Counted from the first letter of the stretch, positions 1 to 5,333 are shown. The stretch: DNA of 5,368 nucleotides from JABMRP01 sp964444795 (GCA_964444795.1 CAYUIQ010000371.1:1-5368); one strand, 5' to 3'. Program-made: numbers and translations. The notes: a model not told the origin generated them from the letters alone.

Positions 1-179
1 AGGGGGAAGACTTCTCAGTAGTTTGCCGCGAATGAAGTGATGCGTAGGGTGCAACTGGCATTGGTCTCCCGGCAAGCCACGCTGCTACGGTTCCGTGCTG
101 ACGTCAACCATTGGCGGTGGCTCCGGTGTCGTGGGTGAACGGTTGGCGACGGCAAAGGACTCCAGCGACAGATTTCCTC

Positions 180-208
180 TTGCCGATACTCATGCGATGG
201 CCGATAAT
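180..208 (+). promoter_or_regulatory. Candidate sigma70-type promoter for the membrane protein gene
   Basis: A -35-like TTGCCG (180-185) and a -10-like GATAAT (203-208, five of six consensus bases) are separated by exactly 17 bp. The predicted transcript would start near 215, about 45 bases before the chosen ATG at 260. Only the two hexamers and their spacing are seen; activity is inferred. The preceding bases 1-179 show no convincing gene, RNA or repeat. Confidence 0.4.
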
Positions 209-259
209 TCCACCATGGAAGAGTAGCCCGTCGCGAAACTCGACGTACCGGTGAGCATT

Positions 260-814
260 ATGCCCAAGAGAACCGCGGAGGAGGGACGGCCAGAACCGGC
301 GGAGCCGCGCCGGCTGACGGTTCGCCGCCTGGCCCTGGTCGGGGCCGGCCTGATGATCCTTCTGGTGTGCGCGGGCATCTACTTCGTCGTGTTTTCGGGC
401 CAGGACAACGGCGATGCTACGTCGGCCGTTTCCGACTTCCCCGGCATGGCCGGCCCGGGGTCGGAACGCGATAAACAACTCGGCCAGATGGCAGTCGGAA
501 CGTGGCGGGATTTCTACCAAGGCAAGCGGACCATGACGCTCCGGCCGGATGGAACCGGTTTAATGGTCATCGAGTTGACCGGCTTGAAGGCCAAGCTGTT
601 TACACCCCGGCTTGAGTTGGATATCGCCTGGTCGGTCGACAACGGAAAGATGCATCGCCGCACGCTTGGCGGCCGCCCGCCGGACAAAGTCGAGTTTGTC
701 AATAAGCTTGCCGGCGTCGAGATCGCCGATACAATCCTCGATCTTACGGCGGATCGGATGATCCTGCTCGACCAGAACGGATCTCAAGAATACTCCTGGC
801 AGCGCGTGGATTAG
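260..814 (+). CDS. Membrane-anchored protein of unknown function with a lipocalin-like outer domain
   Basis: The 184-residue product has a basic, proline-rich cytoplasmic N-terminus (residues 1-23, ending in LTVRR) and one strongly hydrophobic segment (about 24-46, LALVGAG to YFVVF). A flexible Gly/Ser/Asp-rich linker (47-75) leads to a C-terminal domain of about 105 residues. That domain opens with VGTWRDFYQGKRTMTLRPDG, the style of opening seen in lipocalin-like beta-barrel domains, and closes with alternating strands ending in EYSWQRV. This suggests a bitopic protein with its beta domain outside the cytoplasm. ATG 260 is preferred over the in-frame GTG at 251 because a weak GGTGA lies 5 bases upstream of the ATG and nothing SD-like precedes the GTG; the choice is not firm. 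No catalytic motif is visible. I know of similar hypothetical proteins in planctomycetes but cannot assign a role. It appears to be transcribed alone from the promoter at 180-208. Confidence 0.75.
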   Translation: MPKRTAEEGRPEPAEPRRLTVRRLALVGAGLMILLVCAGIYFVVFSGQDNGDATSAVSDFPGMAGPGSERDKQLGQMAVGTWRDFYQGKRTMTLRPDGTGLMVIELTGLKAKLFTPRLELDIAWSVDNGKMHRRTLGGRPPDKVEFVNKLAGVEIADTILDLTADRMILLDQNGSQEYSWQRVD

Positions 815-848
815 CGGCCCAAATTCGCCTCGGCAAGCCCGTTTCCAT

Positions 849-854
849 TACAAT
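849..854 (+). promoter_or_regulatory. Candidate -10 element upstream of the DUF1080 gene
   Basis: TACAAT matches five of six bases of the -10 consensus and lies in the 138-bp gap before the DUF1080 gene. The -35 region is poor: the best candidate is TTCGCC at 824-829 with a long 19-bp spacer. If used, the leader would be about 90 bases. This is weak support for a promoter separating this gene from the one before it. Confidence 0.25.
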
Positions 855-940
855 AGACTCACGCCCGAGGGCGACGTAAGGCAGTGACGGCGCACCCCCG
901 ACTGTTATTGGATGAGACAACGGTTAGTGAACCACACCCA

Positions 941-945
941 AGGAG
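941..945 (+). promoter_or_regulatory. Ribosome binding site that fixes the DUF1080 protein start
   Basis: AGGAG ends 7 bases before ATG 953. An in-frame upstream GTG at 884 would add 23 hydrophilic residues in front of what is clearly a signal peptide and has no comparable Shine-Dalgarno, so 953 is the likely start. The ATG at 948 is out of frame. Confidence 0.75.
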
Positions 946-952
946 AGATGAG

Positions 953-1708
953 ATGTGTGACAGGAACACATTGCTAAGATTCACGATCGTCATCGTCTGT
1001 GCGGTCGTTGGCACAACGATTGTGTACGCGGCGGAGCCCCTTTCAAACATTCGCAGCCAGGACGGCCCCGGATTCGTACCGCTGTTCGACGGCAAGACAC
1101 TTCAGGGGTGGAAAGCCGCCGATATGTCCTGGTGGTCGGTGGAAGAGGGTGCAATCACGGGCAAGATCACGAAAGAAAAGCCCTGTAAAGACAACCAGTA
1201 TCTATTCAGTGAAGTCGGCGAAATGAAAGACTTTGAACTCAAGCTAGTTCACCGGATCCGATCGCCGCACAGGGTCAACTGCGGATTCCAGTATCGCAGC
1301 GAGCACTACCAGGGCGACGACTGCAAGGGCTATCAGATCGACAACAACCTGCCCAATATGATCCGCTTGTACGATGAGTTCGGACGCCACACGCTTGCCC
1401 ATCGCGGTCAGCGGACCGTTTTCGACTCCAGCGGAAAGAAGACCACGACCGAGATCCCCGAGGCCCAAGGCGAACCCTGGTTCGAGCTGACCGAGTGGCA
1501 TGAGTACCACCTGATCTGCCGCGGTCCGAAGCTCACGTTGCTGGTCAACGGACGTCTGGTGGGCGAAGTGATCGACAACGACCCGGAGAACCACGACCTT
1601 GCCGGCCTGTTCGCACTGCAACTCCATTCCGGTCCCCCCATGACGGTCCAGTTCAAGGACATCCGTTGGAATCCGCTGGAGCCGGAGGAAGAGGTTAAAC
1701 TGCCCTGA
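953..1708 (+). CDS. Secreted DUF1080 family protein (3-keto-disaccharide hydrolase domain)
   Basis: The 251-residue precursor has a signal peptide (residues 1 to about 26; hydrophobic core FTIVIVCAVVG, cleavage probably at VYA-A or YAA-E), so it should act in the periplasm or outside the cell. The mature part is one DUF1080 domain. Seen are the family's opening motif GFVPLFDGKTLQGW (about 40-53), the WWSVEEGAITG strand (60-70), GYQID (126-130), the WHEYHLICRG / LLVNG pair (182-200) and the closing run GLFALQLHSGPPMTVQFKDI (218-237) followed by RWNPL. Known for the family: a concanavalin-like jelly-roll, very abundant in planctomycetes, with some members hydrolysing 3-keto-glycosides. The exact substrate here cannot be read from the sequence. 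The hydrolase gene follows 71 bp downstream on the same strand and is also secreted, so co-expression is plausible. Family assignment is firm; enzymatic activity is inferred. Confidence 0.92.
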   Translation: MCDRNTLLRFTIVIVCAVVGTTIVYAAEPLSNIRSQDGPGFVPLFDGKTLQGWKAADMSWWSVEEGAITGKITKEKPCKDNQYLFSEVGEMKDFELKLVHRIRSPHRVNCGFQYRSEHYQGDDCKGYQIDNNLPNMIRLYDEFGRHTLAHRGQRTVFDSSGKKTTTEIPEAQGEPWFELTEWHEYHLICRGPKLTLLVNGRLVGEVIDNDPENHDLAGLFALQLHSGPPMTVQFKDIRWNPLEPEEEVKLP

Positions 1709-1729
1709 GAACTTATACCGAACCGCATG

Positions 1730-1748
1730 GGCGGGAATGCGGCCCGCC
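1730..1748 (+). promoter_or_regulatory. Intercistronic stem-loop
   Basis: GGCGGG (1730-1735) and CCCGCC (1743-1748) form a perfect 6-bp GC stem with a 7-base loop in the gap between the DUF1080 and hydrolase genes. No run of T follows directly, so it is not a classical terminator. It could be a processing or stabilising hairpin in a shared mRNA, or chance in GC-rich DNA. Confidence 0.25.
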
Positions 1749-1779
1749 GGCAAACACCCTTTGTTCAGGAGTATCAGCT

Positions 1780-2703
1780 ATGCCAATGCGCCGTGTGCTA
1801 AGGTCCCTTTTCGTTTCCGCGACGTTGCTGATGACGACGTTGCTGATGACCGCAATGATCGCCGCGGCGGAACCGATCGAAATGAAGTTGTGGCCCCAAG
1901 GCGTGCCCGGCGAAACGGATGAACCCGGCCCGGCCAAGGCACAGGCCGGCGACGACGGCGTTCTTCGCGTGACCTATGTGGGCGAGCCGACGATCACCGT
2001 CTATCGAGCCGCCGAGAAATCGGCCAGCGGGTGTGCCGTCGTGATCTGTCCCGGCGGAGGATACAACATCCTGGCGTGGGACAAGGAAGGGACCGAAGTC
2101 GCCGAGTGGTTGAACTCGATTGGGGTGACGGGGATCGTGTTGAAGTACCGAGTCCCGCGGCGCGACAAGGACCAGCCCCACAAGGCGCCCTTGCAAGACG
2201 CGCAGCGGGCTATCCGCCTGGCCCGCGGGAACGCGGAGAAATGGGCCATCGATCCCACGCGGATCGGCATCCTCGGGTTCTCGGCCGGTGGCAATTTGAC
2301 GGTCATGGCGGGTACGCACTGGGACCGGACAACCTACGAGCGAATGGACGAAGCCGACGACTTGAGTTGCCGCCCCGATTTCATGGTACCCATTTACGCG
2401 GCCTATCTGGGCGACAAAGACGACCCTTGGACACTCAGCCCCTTGGTGCGCGTGACCGACAAGACGCCACCGACGTTTATGGCCGTCACGCAGGATGACA
2501 AACAGCGGGGTGCCCACGCGGCGCTGCTGCTGGTCGCACTGAAGAAGGCGGGCGTTCCCAGCGAGCTGCACGTTTACTCACGAGGCGGTCACGGCTACGG
2601 CCTGCGCCGGTCGAACAATCCGGTATGCACCTGGCCCAACCGCTGCGAAGACTGGCTGCGAGTCAGTGGGCTGTTGGAATCGGGGAAGCGTGCCGCCCAG
2701 TAG
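1780..2703 (+). CDS. Secreted alpha/beta hydrolase, esterase/acetyl xylan esterase-like
   Basis: The 307-residue precursor has a signal peptide (1 to about 30: MPMRR, a long hydrophobic stretch, then IAAA-EP), so it is exported. The mature part is an alpha/beta hydrolase of the carbohydrate-esterase/BD-FAE and Abhydrolase_3 type. An oxyanion-hole loop of the CPGGGY form (90-95, in place of HGGG) is followed by APLQDAQRAIRLAR (136-149) and the nucleophile elbow GFSAGG with Ser168. The acidic residue is in VTQDD (Asp239 or Asp240) and the histidine in RGGHGYG (His271), so the triad is complete. Likely reaction: cleavage of acyl esters from polysaccharide side chains or small sugar esters; the substrate is inferred from family and from the DUF1080 neighbour. 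The start is supported by AGGAG (1767-1771) 8 bases upstream; ATG 1786 is an alternative. Oddity: the signal core carries a perfect 15-bp tandem duplication. Confidence 0.92.
   Translation: MPMRRVLRSLFVSATLLMTTLLMTAMIAAAEPIEMKLWPQGVPGETDEPGPAKAQAGDDGVLRVTYVGEPTITVYRAAEKSASGCAVVICPGGGYNILAWDKEGTEVAEWLNSIGVTGIVLKYRVPRRDKDQPHKAPLQDAQRAIRLARGNAEKWAIDPTRIGILGFSAGGNLTVMAGTHWDRTTYERMDEADDLSCRPDFMVPIYAAYLGDKDDPWTLSPLVRVTDKTPPTFMAVTQDDKQRGAHAALLLVALKKAGVPSELHVYSRGGHGYGLRRSNNPVCTWPNRCEDWLRVSGLLESGKRAAQ
1821..1850 (+). repeat. Perfect 15-bp tandem duplication inside the hydrolase signal peptide
   Basis: GACGTTGCTGATGAC occurs twice with no gap (1821-1835 and 1836-1850). It is in frame and encodes TLLMT twice, at residues 15-24, lengthening the hydrophobic core by five residues. 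Being a multiple of three it leaves the gene intact. A replication-slippage origin is inferred. Confidence 0.9.
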
Positions 2704-2707
2704 CGAG

Positions 2708-2862
2708 ATGCTTGCCGAAGACCCGGGGGCCGAGCTTTCGCCCGGCCAAGCCGCATTTCCGGGGAAGTATTTCGGCAGCCGTATGAGGGCGACGTTCTGC
2801 CCGAGATGGCCGACAAGACCGGCATCATCTCGAGAACGGTGTTCAATACCGTCCAGCGGTGA
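2708..2862 (+). pseudogene. Possible decayed gene fragment with an HTH-like end
   Basis: Between the convergent hydrolase and PEP-CTERM genes, the frame from 2761 to the TGA at 2860-2862 reads like the end of a real protein: YEGDVLPE followed by MADKTGIISRTVFNTVQR. The latter resembles a helix-turn-helix (LAEKTGxSRxTVxNxLxR style) with one extra residue. Just upstream, a different frame from ATG 2708 gives protein-like text (LAEDPGAELSPGQAAFPGKYFGS), so a single frameshift near 2775-2785 could join the two. No Shine-Dalgarno is visible and the total would be only about 50 residues. This is a guess at a remnant; random GC-rich sequence is a real alternative. Confidence 0.2.
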
Positions 2863-3080
2863 GCGCGGCCCAAGGGCTATTCCAGCCGCGTGTTGTGCTC
2901 GCCGATGTTACCAAGCATCTTGGCTTGAGCACCGCCGGCGGCTCCCGGGTTTCTTTGTTATGTCCCCGAGGTCGCCGGCCCTTTGGAAACAAGGCGAGGG
3001 AGCGTCGGTCGATTTGGATTTTCGCCAATCACGGGGGAGTGACGTAATACGGCCGGCTCTCTTTTTCTTCCGAGATAGGA
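2863..3080. other. Remainder of the convergent intergenic region
   Basis: With the putative fragment before it, this completes a 377-bp gap between two genes that point at each other. Open frames here translate to Arg/Pro/Ser/Cys-rich text without domain character. I expected terminators for both genes and found no clear one. A T-rich run (CTCTTTTTCTTCC, about 3059-3071) follows a short GGCCGGC palindrome but lacks a proper stem. Confidence 0.5.
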
Positions 3081-3689
3081 CTACGCCGCGCGTCGTCTCC
3101 GACGCCATGCGATGGCCAGGCCCATGAGGCCCATGCTGATTAAGGCGACGAGGGTGGAGGGTTCGGGGACGGGATCGACGGCCGTTATGCCCATGATTCT
3201 TCGCATCTCAATAATCGGAAGTAGTTTTGATTTCCCATCAAGACTGGTACGGAAAGTGGGGAGGTCCCCAGGCTCGGTTATCCAATAGCTGCCTGCTTGA
3301 TCGAACGTCCACGTGAAAGAAAGAATGTCCCCTGAGAATGTTGCCAGGTCGTCGGGAAAATCACCTTGATCAGGCCAGTCGCCGGCTTCAGCTAATAAAT
3401 CGACAGATCCAGAAGTCTCCGTAATCGTGCCAATCCCCAAATCATTGGTTAAGTCGGAGATCACCGGCGACCCGGTGGGACTTCCCGTGGCAATATTCAC
3501 GTGAAGTTCATCCCATTCATAACCAGTCGGCGGCGTCACGGAGCCGTCGAAGGATACGGTGAAAGTTAGCGAATCACCAACATTCACCGTGGCCGGAATC
3601 GGATCGGGCGAAGAAAGGATGACATCGCCATGACCGACGCTGCTCAATGCGAACACCAACCCCACCACACCTACAACCAACTGCCTCAT
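3081..3689 (-). CDS. PEP-CTERM sorting domain protein
   Basis: The 202-residue product has an N-terminal signal peptide (about 1-21, MRQLVVGVVGLVFALSSVGHG). A 150-residue body follows, rich in Thr, Ser, Gly, Asp and beta-strand patterns (TVNVGDSLTFTVSF at 34-47; GDILSFTWTFDQAGSYWI at 120-137, Ig-like in style). It ends in a textbook PEP-CTERM: VPEPSTL (174-180), a hydrophobic helix (181-195) and the basic tail RRRRRAA. Known for the class: exported, held by the C-terminal helix, then cut by an exosortase and delivered to the surface or extracellular matrix. No exosortase gene lies in the window. The body matches no enzyme family I recognise, so the role is unknown, probably structural or adhesive. 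Start 3689 is chosen from the signal peptide and the GGAGG 9 bases upstream; the frame stays open to 3872, but that extension has no signal-peptide character. It lies tail to tail with the hydrolase gene. Confidence 0.9.
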   Translation of the reverse strand: MRQLVVGVVGLVFALSSVGHGDVILSSPDPIPATVNVGDSLTFTVSFDGSVTPPTGYEWDELHVNIATGSPTGSPVISDLTNDLGIGTITETSGSVDLLAEAGDWPDQGDFPDDLATFSGDILSFTWTFDQAGSYWITEPGDLPTFRTSLDGKSKLLPIIEMRRIMGITAVDPVPEPSTLVALISMGLMGLAIAWRRRRRAA

Positions 3690-3698
3690 AGCTTCTAC

Positions 3699-3703
3699 CC
3701 TCC
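3699..3703 (-). promoter_or_regulatory. Ribosome binding site that fixes the PEP-CTERM protein start
   Basis: On the - strand GGAGG stands 9 bases before ATG 3689. It supports this start over the open in-frame extension to 3872, which would bury the signal peptide inside the protein and would run upstream through the candidate promoter. Confidence 0.75.
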
Positions 3704-3750
3704 GAGTTGTGGCCGATGAATCATCCCGGGAATCCGAGTCAGTGCCCCCC

Positions 3751-3778
3751 ACCATAGCAACCCCCACTCCAATGTCAA
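3751..3778 (-). promoter_or_regulatory. Candidate sigma70-type promoter for the PEP-CTERM gene
   Basis: On the - strand a perfect -35 TTGACA (3778-3773) and a -10-like TATGGT (3756-3751, four of six) are 16 bp apart. Transcription would begin near 3744, giving a leader of about 55 bases with the Shine-Dalgarno at its end. The perfect -35 and the sensible leader length make this one of the better promoter candidates here. Confidence 0.5.
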
Positions 3779-3921
3779 CAGTTTCGGGGCACATCCCCCA
3801 AGAATCCCGAAATTGCGCAAACCCGCAAGAAATTTGCGGTAGAGCGAAACTCTCAGGCAGGGAAACACCCACTCGTCGTCAGATGCCGCTAGGGGCCGAT
3901 CTGGGGAATCTGAGGGGCCAC

Positions 3922-3992
3922 TCTGGCCCATCCCGTGCAACGGCTGGGTTTCGATCTTCCTGAGAATTCGTCTGGCCACATTCCGTGCAACG
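3922..3992 (+). repeat. Imperfect 21/22-bp direct repeat
   Basis: TCTGGCCCATCCCGTGCAAC (3922-3941, then G) recurs as TCTGGCCACATTCCGTGCAA (3971-3990, then CG). One extra base and one or two substitutions separate the copies, whose shared octamers are 50 bp apart. The second copy is also centred in ATTCC-N9-GGAAT (3980-3998). Both lie in the gene-free stretch between the PEP-CTERM promoter and the tRNA terminator. Confidence 0.6.
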
Positions 3993-4056
3993 TGGAATCA
4001 GTGTGTCCAGTTCAGATTGATTCGGATTGATTTCTAGCGTTGCACCACCGTTGCAC
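3935..4056. repeat. Cluster of four GTGCAACG octamers, two in each orientation
   Basis: GTGCAACG occurs at 3935-3942 and 3985-3992 on the + strand and, as CGTTGCAC, at 4038-4045 and 4049-4056. The last two are 11 bp apart, about one helical turn. Four copies of one octamer in 122 bp is far above chance. Direct plus inverted copies of a short box resemble binding sites of a dimeric regulator or recombinase arm sites, but no such protein is encoded here. The rest of the gene-free stretch (about 3780-4080) shows no credible gene. Confidence 0.5.
4015..4032 (+). repeat. Short direct repeat GATTGATT, 10-bp phase
   Basis: GATTGATT at 4015-4022 is repeated at 4025-4032, so the copies are offset by 10 bp. 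The repeat lies just before the inverted pair of GTGCAACG boxes and may belong to the same site. It is short enough that slippage or chance can explain it. Confidence 0.35.
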
Positions 4057-4080
4057 AGAGCCCAGAACCTCCGTTTGGGC

Positions 4081-4120
4081 AAAAAGAAAGCCTCTCATAA
4101 CTCGTTGTTATGAAAGGCTT
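4081..4120 (-). terminator. Intrinsic terminator of the tRNA-Pro gene
   Basis: Arms 4088-4101 and 4107-4120 pair as AAGCCT/AGGCTT plus TCATAAC/GTTATGA, with a single 1x1 mismatch (C4094 against A4114) and a 5-base loop. Read on the - strand the hairpin is followed at once by TCTTTTT (4087-4081), the expected U tract. It starts only 6 bases after the 3' end of the tRNA, so it should end a monocistronic tRNA transcript and shield the region beyond from read-through. Confidence 0.9.
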
Positions 4121-4126
4121 ACCGAG

Positions 4127-4201
4127 TCGGGGCGAGAGGATTCGAACCTCCGACCTTTTGACCCCCAGTCAAACGCGCTGTCCAGGCTGCGCCACGCCCC
4201 G
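4127..4201 (-). tRNA. tRNA-Pro, anticodon GGG
   Basis: The 75-nt gene folds into a complete cloverleaf. The acceptor CGGGGCG pairs fully with CGCCCCG, discriminator A; then T8 and G9, D stem GCGC/GCGC with a GG-containing loop, and anticodon stem TTTGA/TCAAA around loop CTGGGGG, giving anticodon GGG. A 5-base variable loop and T arm GGAGG-TTCGAAT-CCTCT (one G-T wobble) complete it. The GGG anticodon reads proline codons CCC and CCU. The 3' CCA is not encoded, so a CCA-adding enzyme must supply it. It lies divergent to pyrF and is followed closely by a strong terminator. No sign of degeneration is seen. Confidence 0.97.
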
Positions 4202-4237
4202 AGTGCGGTGGATCTTCGAGTCCGACCGCTGGGCCCT

Positions 4238-4266
4238 AGTATGGCAGATTGGGCCGGCTCTTGCAA
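4238..4266 (-). promoter_or_regulatory. Candidate promoter of the tRNA-Pro gene
   Basis: On the - strand a -35-like TTGCAA (4266-4261) and a -10-like CATACT (4243-4238), each four of six consensus bases, are exactly 17 bp apart. Transcription would start near 4231, about 30 bases before the mature 5' end, leaving a short leader for RNase P. Confidence 0.4.
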
Positions 4267-4317
4267 CGGGCGAAGAGGCCGAACTGGGGCCTCCTGTTGG
4301 TTTGACCCACCAGCGGG

Positions 4318-4323
4318 CATAAT
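4318..4323 (+). promoter_or_regulatory. Candidate -10 element for pyrF
   Basis: CATAAT (five of six bases of the -10 consensus) lies 57 bp before the pyrF ATG. No good -35 is found at 16-18 bp. TTGGTT at 4297-4302 gives a 15-bp spacer, and the better TTGACC at 4302-4307 is only 10 bp away. The site would be divergent to the tRNA promoter, with about 50 bp between the two start points' upstream elements. Confidence 0.35.
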
Positions 4324-4380
4324 GGAACCGGTGTTTCATCGGAAGGTCCGTGGCCGAACGGGGAATCTCGCCCCAAGAAC

Positions 4381-5322
4381 ATGAGGATTCACGACTTGCA
4401 TTCATTTTCCGATCAACTCGACCAGGCGGTGCGCCGCCGGGGTAATCCGGTTTTGGTGGGACTCGATCCGAGGGCCCAGATGCTGCCCGAGGGAATTCGG
4501 CCCGCCGATGGCGTAAGTGCCGATGAGCAGGCCGAGGCTTACCGGCAGTTCTGTCGGGGGGTGATCGACGTGGTTGCCCCACTCGTGCCGGCCGTCAAGC
4601 CACAGGCCGCCTTCTTCGAGCAGTTGGGCCCCCCGGGCATGTCCGTCCTGGCCGACGTGATTCGCTATGCGCAAGAGAAGGGTCTCCTGGTCATCCTGGA
4701 CGGCAAACGAAACGACATCGGCTCCACCGCCAGTGCGTATGCCGACGGGCTGCTTGGGCGGAAGAACCCGGCCGGATGGGGGGCTGACGCACTGACGGTC
4801 AGTCCGTATCTGGGCGACGACAGTTTGGCGCCGTTTGTCGAGGTGGCCCTCGAGCGCGGGGCGGGGATTTTTGTGCTGGTTAAGACGTCGAACCCTGGCG
4901 GCGGGATGTTTCAGGACCTCGTGGCCGAGGGGGTGCCCGTGTATCGTCACGTTGCTCGGTATGTCGAGCAACAGGCGGCCGCAACCGCGGGCACCAACGG
5001 CTACGGGGCGGTCGGAGCCGTGGTCGGAGCCACCTATCCGGCGCAATTGGCCGAATTGCGAGCCGAGATGCCCCACACATGGTTCCTCGTGCCCGGTTTT
5101 GGCAGCCAGGGAGGAACGGCCGGCGACGTGGCGGCGGCTTTTGACGAGCAGGGCACCGGAGCAATCGTGAACAACTCGCGCGGTATCATCTTCGCCCACG
5201 CACGACCGCCCTACAGCGAGAGATTTCCAGAGGTTCGATGGCAAGAAGCCGTCGAGGCGGCCACGCGCGACATGATCGAACAACTTCGCACGGAGACTCC
5301 GGCGGGCAGGCTTTGCCCGTGA
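4381..5322 (+). CDS. pyrF: Orotidine-5'-phosphate decarboxylase, type 2
   Basis: The cytoplasmic enzyme converts OMP to UMP, the last step of de novo pyrimidine synthesis. The 313-residue length fits the longer type 2 family. Seen are the N-terminal GLDPR (27-31), VKPQAAFFEQLG (72-83), the catalytic DGKRNDIGST (107-116, the family's D-x-K-R-x-D-I form with Lys109 and Asp112), TVSPYLGDDS (139-148), LVKTSNPGGG (166-175), VVGATYP (214-220), the phosphate-binding LVPGFGSQGG (236-245) and NNSRGIIFA (264-272). The barrel is complete with no frameshift. ATG 4381 gives the expected N-terminus, but no Shine-Dalgarno precedes it: the upstream bases are CGCCCCAAGAAC, and a small GGGG/CCCC hairpin (4360-4374) sits 6 bases before the start. 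Initiation without SD is inferred. The gene is alone on its strand here and divergent from the tRNA. Confidence 0.97.
   Translation: MRIHDLHSFSDQLDQAVRRRGNPVLVGLDPRAQMLPEGIRPADGVSADEQAEAYRQFCRGVIDVVAPLVPAVKPQAAFFEQLGPPGMSVLADVIRYAQEKGLLVILDGKRNDIGSTASAYADGLLGRKNPAGWGADALTVSPYLGDDSLAPFVEVALERGAGIFVLVKTSNPGGGMFQDLVAEGVPVYRHVARYVEQQAAATAGTNGYGAVGAVVGATYPAQLAELRAEMPHTWFLVPGFGSQGGTAGDVAAAFDEQGTGAIVNNSRGIIFAHARPPYSERFPEVRWQEAVEAATRDMIEQLRTETPAGRLCP
5303..5319 (+). other. Stem-loop over the last codons of pyrF
   Basis: CGGGCA (5303-5308) and TGCCCG (5314-5319) form a perfect 6-bp stem with a 5-base loop that ends one base before the TGA. No T run follows, so it is not a standard terminator. It may contribute to 3'-end formation together with the palindrome just downstream, or be a by-product of the coding sequence. 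Confidence 0.3.
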
Positions 5323-5333
5323 TTCAGGAGCTG

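Noticed and set aside
104..520. Open - strand frame covering the upstream region and the start of the membrane protein gene
   Set aside because: Its composition is non-protein-like, and it overlaps a better-supported + strand gene and promoter.
884..952. N-terminal extension of the DUF1080 protein from GTG 884
   Set aside because: It would place 23 polar residues before an obvious signal peptide; AGGAG is positioned for ATG 953.
1798..2571. Long open frame (257 codons) antisense to the alpha/beta hydrolase
   Set aside because: It is a shadow of the hydrolase gene, with no signal peptide, motif or ribosome binding site of its own.
2666..3127. Open + strand frame of 153 codons overlapping the hydrolase end and the gap
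   Set aside because: It is rich in Arg, Pro, Ser and Cys without domain features and overlaps both flanking real genes. Only a short piece of it is kept as part of a possible remnant.
3690..3872. N-terminal extension of the PEP-CTERM protein
   Set aside because: The added 61 residues lack signal-peptide character, cross the candidate promoter, and ignore the GGAGG before ATG 3689.
3922..4056. CRISPR array
   Set aside because: The repeats are too few, too short, imperfect and unevenly spaced, occur in both orientations, and there are no cas genes.
3879..4082. Small - strand frame of 67 codons between the terminator and the PEP-CTERM gene, considered as an integrase tail
   Set aside because: It starts with TTG inside the tRNA terminator's U tract, has no ribosome binding site, and shows no recombinase motif (no R-H-R-Y residues).
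4127..4201. Coding reading of the + strand through the tRNA (text like GERIRTSDLLTPSQT)
   Set aside because: This is the familiar artefact of translating the complement of a tRNA; the cloverleaf is complete.
4402..5283. Long open frame (293 codons) antisense to pyrF
   Set aside because: It mirrors a complete, motif-rich pyrF. Its own translation is Arg/His/Gly-rich with no domain, as expected of GC-rich antisense frames.
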